Source: Deltaproteobacteria bacterium (GTDB taxonomy: Bacteria; Desulfobacterota; DSM-4660; Desulfatiglandales; Desulfatiglandaceae). From it: a stretch of DNA of 40,204 nucleotides. The stretch spans positions 1-40,204 of the forward strand of contig JAFDGR010000012.1 of assembly GCA_019309145.1 (NCBI GenBank). Direction: 5' to 3'. Positions 39,065 to 40,204 of this stretch are shown piece after piece. The notes under the pieces are model-generated. The model was not told the origin of the DNA and did not search any database. It saw only the letters and a list, made by a program, of their open reading frames with translations. The translations under genes and the position numbers were made by a program. The first letter of the stretch is position 1, and each line of letters opens with the position of its first letter.

Positions 39065-40204
39065 TCAGTGCTGCATCCACCAGAGATAGAAGAAATTGAC
39101 CGGGGGAAAGGTGGGATTGATAGCGAGGATGCCGGCCTCCAGGGCGCCCCGGGATGCCCGTTCAGACGGGGGGGTTCGCAGGGTTTTCGACACAACGATT
39201 TTCTGTCCCGCTTTGGTGATGACCGCAACGGGACCTGAAGGGATGCTGGTCCCTATCTCCATGCTCCGCTTCGGGGTATGGGGAAACGTTTCCCCGAAAA
39301 GAGCGGGTTCACCGGTCTTGTAGTTCAGGCCATAGAGTGTAGCCGTCTCCCCGGAGATATTCGGCGCAAAACTGGTCACATAATAGACTCGATTGAAAAC
39401 GAGACCCTTGGCCAAGACCTTTTCGCCTGGAGGCAGGGGCAGGTACCAGCCCTGATCCACGTCGAGATCCGGCACCCGGTGTGGCAGTGTAGTAATATTC
39501 ACCAGGTCCAACTCTGTCAATGTTCCAGGCCCGTTTGCATCCTTGATGGCATAGATCCTGTCAGAACTGGTTGGATTGCAGGGGTCTTCCACATCTCCCG
39601 TTCCTATGAAGAGCAAATCATAGCCCTTTTCAAGGGTCACACTGGGGGGAAAGAAAAATTTCCTGGACGACCGGGCTTCTCCCGGGATCCCGGCAAAAAA
39701 GAAGATATGGGCCTCCCAGTTCATGCTGTTTTCATCCGCCCCGGGAAATGGCAAAGGCTCACCTTCATCATCGGTAAATTTTCCTATGCGCCACAACTGC
39801 CCCCCGATATCGCCCACATACAGCTTATCTGCAAAACCATTGTCGTCTTCATCCACCACTGTTACACCGCCGGGAATGGCATAGTCCATGTCACTGATCC
39901 CGCTCACGCCGTTCCGCCATACCCGCAGCACACTGCCGTCAGAGACCTTGATCGCCAGGATCGCTTTCCCGGCGGAGTTGTCTGGGGTATAGCCGGCGCC
40001 GATGAAAAACACAGGTGTTCCTGTTTCATCCCCATCCGAAGTCCTGACCAAGGCAAAGGCCGGCTCCGACCAGGTCTGGCCCAACACGGGAATGACATGG
40101 TCAGGCGCGGCGCCGGCGGGAAGACCGAAGAGAGGGGCGTCGTTAACCCGGTTGATCCTCCACAAGAACTGTGGGGATTGGGGGTCGGTTATATCCAGGG
40201 CAAA
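39065..40204 (-). CDS. PilY1-like type IV pilus biogenesis protein, C-terminal part
   Basis: At least 379 residues of a frame that runs off the right edge. It resembles the C-terminal beta-propeller of PilY1, the calcium-responsive tip/assembly protein of type IV pili: FALDITDPQSPQFLWRI at the window edge, then PVFFIGAGYTPDN, and a loop VDEDDNGFADKLYVGD that has the Asp-x-Asp-x-Asn-Gly-x-x-Asp calcium-binding spacing. The preceding Ile-Pro-Gly-Gly-Val and GGQLWRI are PilY1-like. The C-terminus is WWMQH. The N-terminal VWA-like part, if present, is outside the window. The 38865-39064 gap beyond its stop shows no gene and no clear terminator. Confidence 0.85.
   Translation of the reverse strand, partial: FALDITDPQSPQFLWRINRVNDAPLFGLPAGAAPDHVIPVLGQTWSEPAFALVRTSDGDETGTPVFFIGAGYTPDNSAGKAILAIKVSDGSVLRVWRNGVSGISDMDYAIPGGVTVVDEDDNGFADKLYVGDIGGQLWRIGKFTDDEGEPLPFPGADENSMNWEAHIFFFAGIPGEARSSRKFFFPPSVTLEKGYDLLFIGTGDVEDPCNPTSSDRIYAIKDANGPGTLTELDLVNITTLPHRVPDLDVDQGWYLPLPPGEKVLAKGLVFNRVYYVTSFAPNISGETATLYGLNYKTGEPALFGETFPHTPKRSMEIGTSIPSGPVAVITKAGQKIVVSKTLRTPPSERASRGALEAGILAINPTFPPVNFFYLWWMQH

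Overview
The window reads as a chromosome segment of a Gram-negative, anaerobic-style bacterium, most likely a sulfate-reducing or syntrophic member of the Desulfobacterota (former Deltaproteobacteria). This is an inference from gene content: two TRAP transporters (one DctPQM type, one TAXI type), an ADP-forming-type acyl-CoA synthetase next to an enoyl-CoA hydratase, a FeoA-FeoB fusion, a DUF2284 metal protein, a PilY1-like pilus protein and degenerate palindromic repeats of a kind I associate with that group. No rRNA, tRNA, CRISPR array, transposase or phage gene was seen.

Layout. 1-4418 (+): the end of an unidentified gene, a thiamine-diphosphate lyase/synthase, a zinc-type alcohol dehydrogenase and a Tat-exported metallo-beta-lactamase-fold lipoprotein. 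4426-5375 (-): a LOG-family gene whose C-terminal end appears broken by a frameshifting deletion. 5585-10839 (-): HMG-CoA reductase (degradative class II), HMG-CoA lyase and a DctP-DctQ-DctM TRAP transporter, together a candidate mevalonate uptake and catabolism operon. 11066-13335 (-): an MFS transporter, a NifX/NafY-like protein and an XRE-cupin regulator, overlapping end to end and lying just upstream of the mevalonate operon. 13348-13491: a 144-bp near-perfect palindromic element that also supplies the end of the next gene. 13477-14751 (-): GT9 glycosyltransferase and a cupin. 14910-17082 (+): a divergent phosphoglycerate-kinase homologue and a formyltransferase-fold protein.

17114-18565 (-): GreA, SlyD-type FKBP and a small alpha/beta hydrolase in one overlapping unit. 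18695-21337 (-): FeoA-FeoB ferrous iron transporter. 21513-23066 (-): ECF-type ATPase with a His-rich tail, and its T component, with no S component in view. 23217-26145 (-): acyl-CoA synthetase and enoyl-CoA hydratase. 26298-30467 (-): TAXI solute-binding protein, fused TRAP permease, DUF1566 lipid/periplasmic-type protein and a universal stress protein, ending in a good intrinsic terminator.

30927-40204: a DUF2284 protein (-), a nucleotide-sugar dehydrogenase (+), a small conserved-looking protein missed by length cut-offs (-), a membrane-anchored zinc-ribbon/TPR/retropepsin-like protein (+), a 60-residue acidic protein plus two GT4 glycosyltransferases (-), an orphan metal-binding ABC solute-binding protein (+), and the C-terminal part of a PilY1-like protein (-) running off the window end.

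The most interesting items are the mva-TRAP operon with a two-turn-spaced direct-repeat operator candidate, the divergent PGK/formyltransferase pair, the palindromic element that donates a stop codon, strong hairpins immediately after both TRAP binding-protein genes, and the zinc-ribbon/TPR/aspartic-protease protein. All functional assignments come from reading motifs by eye; no database search was run.
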